From Pelagihabitans sp963710535 (GTDB taxonomy: Bacteria > Bacteroidota > Bacteroidia > Flavobacteriales > Flavobacteriaceae), in the NCBI GenBank assembly GCA_963710535.1, contig CAVQAW010000003.1, positions 62,001 to 126,000 on the forward strand: DNA of 64,000 bases, written 5' to 3'. Within the stretch, counting starts at the first letter, position 1, and every line of letters begins with the position of its first letter. The notes beneath the pieces are model-generated. The model was not told the origin of the DNA, did not search any database, and was given only the letters and a program-made list of their open reading frames with translations. A program made the translations under genes and the position numbers. Below, piece after piece: positions 63,124-64,000 of the stretch.

Positions 63124-64000
63124 ATGCGCGCGTTGCTACTCTTATCTATCCTCTTATTGACATTTGGCACCCCGGTTTTGGCCCAAAAACCGAAAAAGTC
63201 AACCCCATCGGATATTTACCATGCGGTTCAAAAACTGAACTTTTTGGGTGCCGCACTTTATATCGCTGCCCATCCAGATGATGAAAATACCCGACTGATT
63301 TCCTATTTATCGAACGAATTGAAGGCAGAGACCGCATATTTGTCGATAACGCGTGGCGATGGCGGTCAAAATTTGATCGGTACGGAAATAAGGGAATTAT
63401 TGGGGGTACTGCGTACCCAGGAACTCCTCGGTGCCCGGCGGATCGACGGGGGGCAACAATTCTTTACCAGGGCTATCGATTTTGGATATTCAAAACATCC
63501 CGATGAAACCTTGAAAATCTGGAATCGCGAAGAAGTTTTGTCCGATGTGGTGCGCGTCATCAGGGAGTTCCAACCAGATGTCATCATCAATAGGTTCGAT
63601 CATCGATCTCCGGGCAGTACACATGGTCACCACACCAGTTCTGCCATGTTGAGTTACGCCGCCTTCGATATGGCCAATGATTCCAAAGCGTATCCAAATC
63701 AGTTGACACATTTGAAAACCTGGCAACCTAAACGCCTCTTTTTCAATACTTCATGGTGGTTCTATGGCAGTGAGGAGAAGTTCAAAGCAGCAGACAAAAC
63801 CAATATGTTAAATTTTGACGTGGGCGTTTTTTACCCCATGTTGGGATCATCGAACAACGAAATCGCCGCTTTGGCCAGCAGCCAGCACCTGAGTCAGGGT
63901 TTTGGCAGGCTTTCCTCGAGAGGCAGTGAAAATGAATATTTGGAACTATTGAAAGGAGAACTGCCCAAAGAAAAGAATAACCTTTTCGATGGGATCGACA
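63124..64000 (+). CDS. Secreted PIG-L family deacetylase, N-terminal part only
   Basis: The frame opens with ATG 63124, has a signal peptide (MRALLLLSIL to AQKP, about 21 residues) and runs off the end of the window after 292 codons. The PIG-L metal motif is AAHPDDENT near residue 56-64, followed by TRGDGGQNLIGTE and later HGHHTSS. Large secreted members of this group in Bacteroidota deacetylate sugars outside the cytoplasm. This is a second PIG-L protein besides bshB1 and is much longer. Confidence 0.87.
   Translation, partial: MRALLLLSILLLTFGTPVLAQKPKKSTPSDIYHAVQKLNFLGAALYIAAHPDDENTRLISYLSNELKAETAYLSITRGDGGQNLIGTEIRELLGVLRTQELLGARRIDGGQQFFTRAIDFGYSKHPDETLKIWNREEVLSDVVRVIREFQPDVIINRFDHRSPGSTHGHHTSSAMLSYAAFDMANDSKAYPNQLTHLKTWQPKRLFFNTSWWFYGSEEKFKAADKTNMLNFDVGVFYPMLGSSNNEIAALASSQHLSQGFGRLSSRGSENEYLELLKGELPKEKNNLFDGID

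Noticed and set aside
1..64000. CRISPR arrays, insertion sequences, integrases, prophage genes, riboswitches
   Set aside because: I looked for direct repeats with spacers, transposase or integrase motifs, attachment-site duplications at the tRNA and long structured leaders, and found none that I could support.

Overview
The window looks like chromosomal DNA from a marine flavobacterium (Bacteroidota, Flavobacteriaceae). The signs are small flavobacterial protein families (DUF6146- and DUF6787-like), a fused CcsBA cytochrome c maturation protein, BshB1 of bacillithiol synthesis, FucP-type sugar symporters, many lipoproteins and twin-arginine proteins, and -7 elements of the TAnnTTTG type. No phage genes, insertion sequences, CRISPR arrays or rRNA were seen; one tRNA (His) is present. 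The species cannot be fixed from the sequence alone.

Layout. 0-19 kb is mixed housekeeping and accessory DNA: the end of a DUF937 protein, two small flavobacterial proteins, a His/Cys-rich exported protein with a metal-type TonB receptor, a sulfite dehydrogenase pair (Mo enzyme plus cytochrome c) with a sterol-desaturase-family protein, folE, a LolD-like ABC ATPase, a CPBP protease, a TIGR02757 protein, a Tat-type Gfo/Idh/MocA protein, a fasciclin lipoprotein, an S10 carboxypeptidase, several hydrolases, and an SMP-30 lactonase with a phytanoyl-CoA-dioxygenase-like protein.

19.7-39 kb is a sugar-acid catabolic island. A six-gene plus-strand operon (Zn alcohol dehydrogenase, uxaA, uxaB, fuconolactonase-type amidohydrolase, SDR, fucP) fits import and oxidation of L-galactose and/or L-fucose. 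Next come a Tat-type Gfo/Idh/MocA protein, a sulfatase and a FAH-family enzyme on the minus strand, then an SDR plus uxuA pair (fructuronate to mannonate to KDG) on the plus strand. A minus-strand series follows: an exported enolase-superfamily dehydratase, an exported RraA-like protein (frameshifted), an exported NTF2-like protein, a BASS-type transporter (frameshifted), KDG kinase and KDPG aldolase. The branches converge on KDG and KDPG, giving pyruvate and glyceraldehyde 3-phosphate. Uronate isomerase and any transcription regulator are absent from this stretch.

39-47.4 kb holds a tightly packed minus-strand operon for trans-4-hydroxy-L-proline breakdown to 2-oxoglutarate (epimerase, D-amino-acid dehydrogenase, DapA-type deaminase, semialdehyde dehydrogenase). 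A secreted DUF885 peptidase is embedded in it and a mutarotase lipoprotein lies at its head. 47.5-64 kb returns to general functions: an M28 peptidase, tRNA-His, a TPR histidine kinase, bshB1, a trans-sulfuration PLP enzyme, a MATE transporter, a metzincin-like lipoprotein, CcsBA, and a plus-strand cluster of DUF2520 protein, KdsC, Maf, lipoprotein, MscS-like channel and PIG-L deacetylase (running off the end).

All functions are inferred from motifs and family resemblance read by eye; no database search was run.
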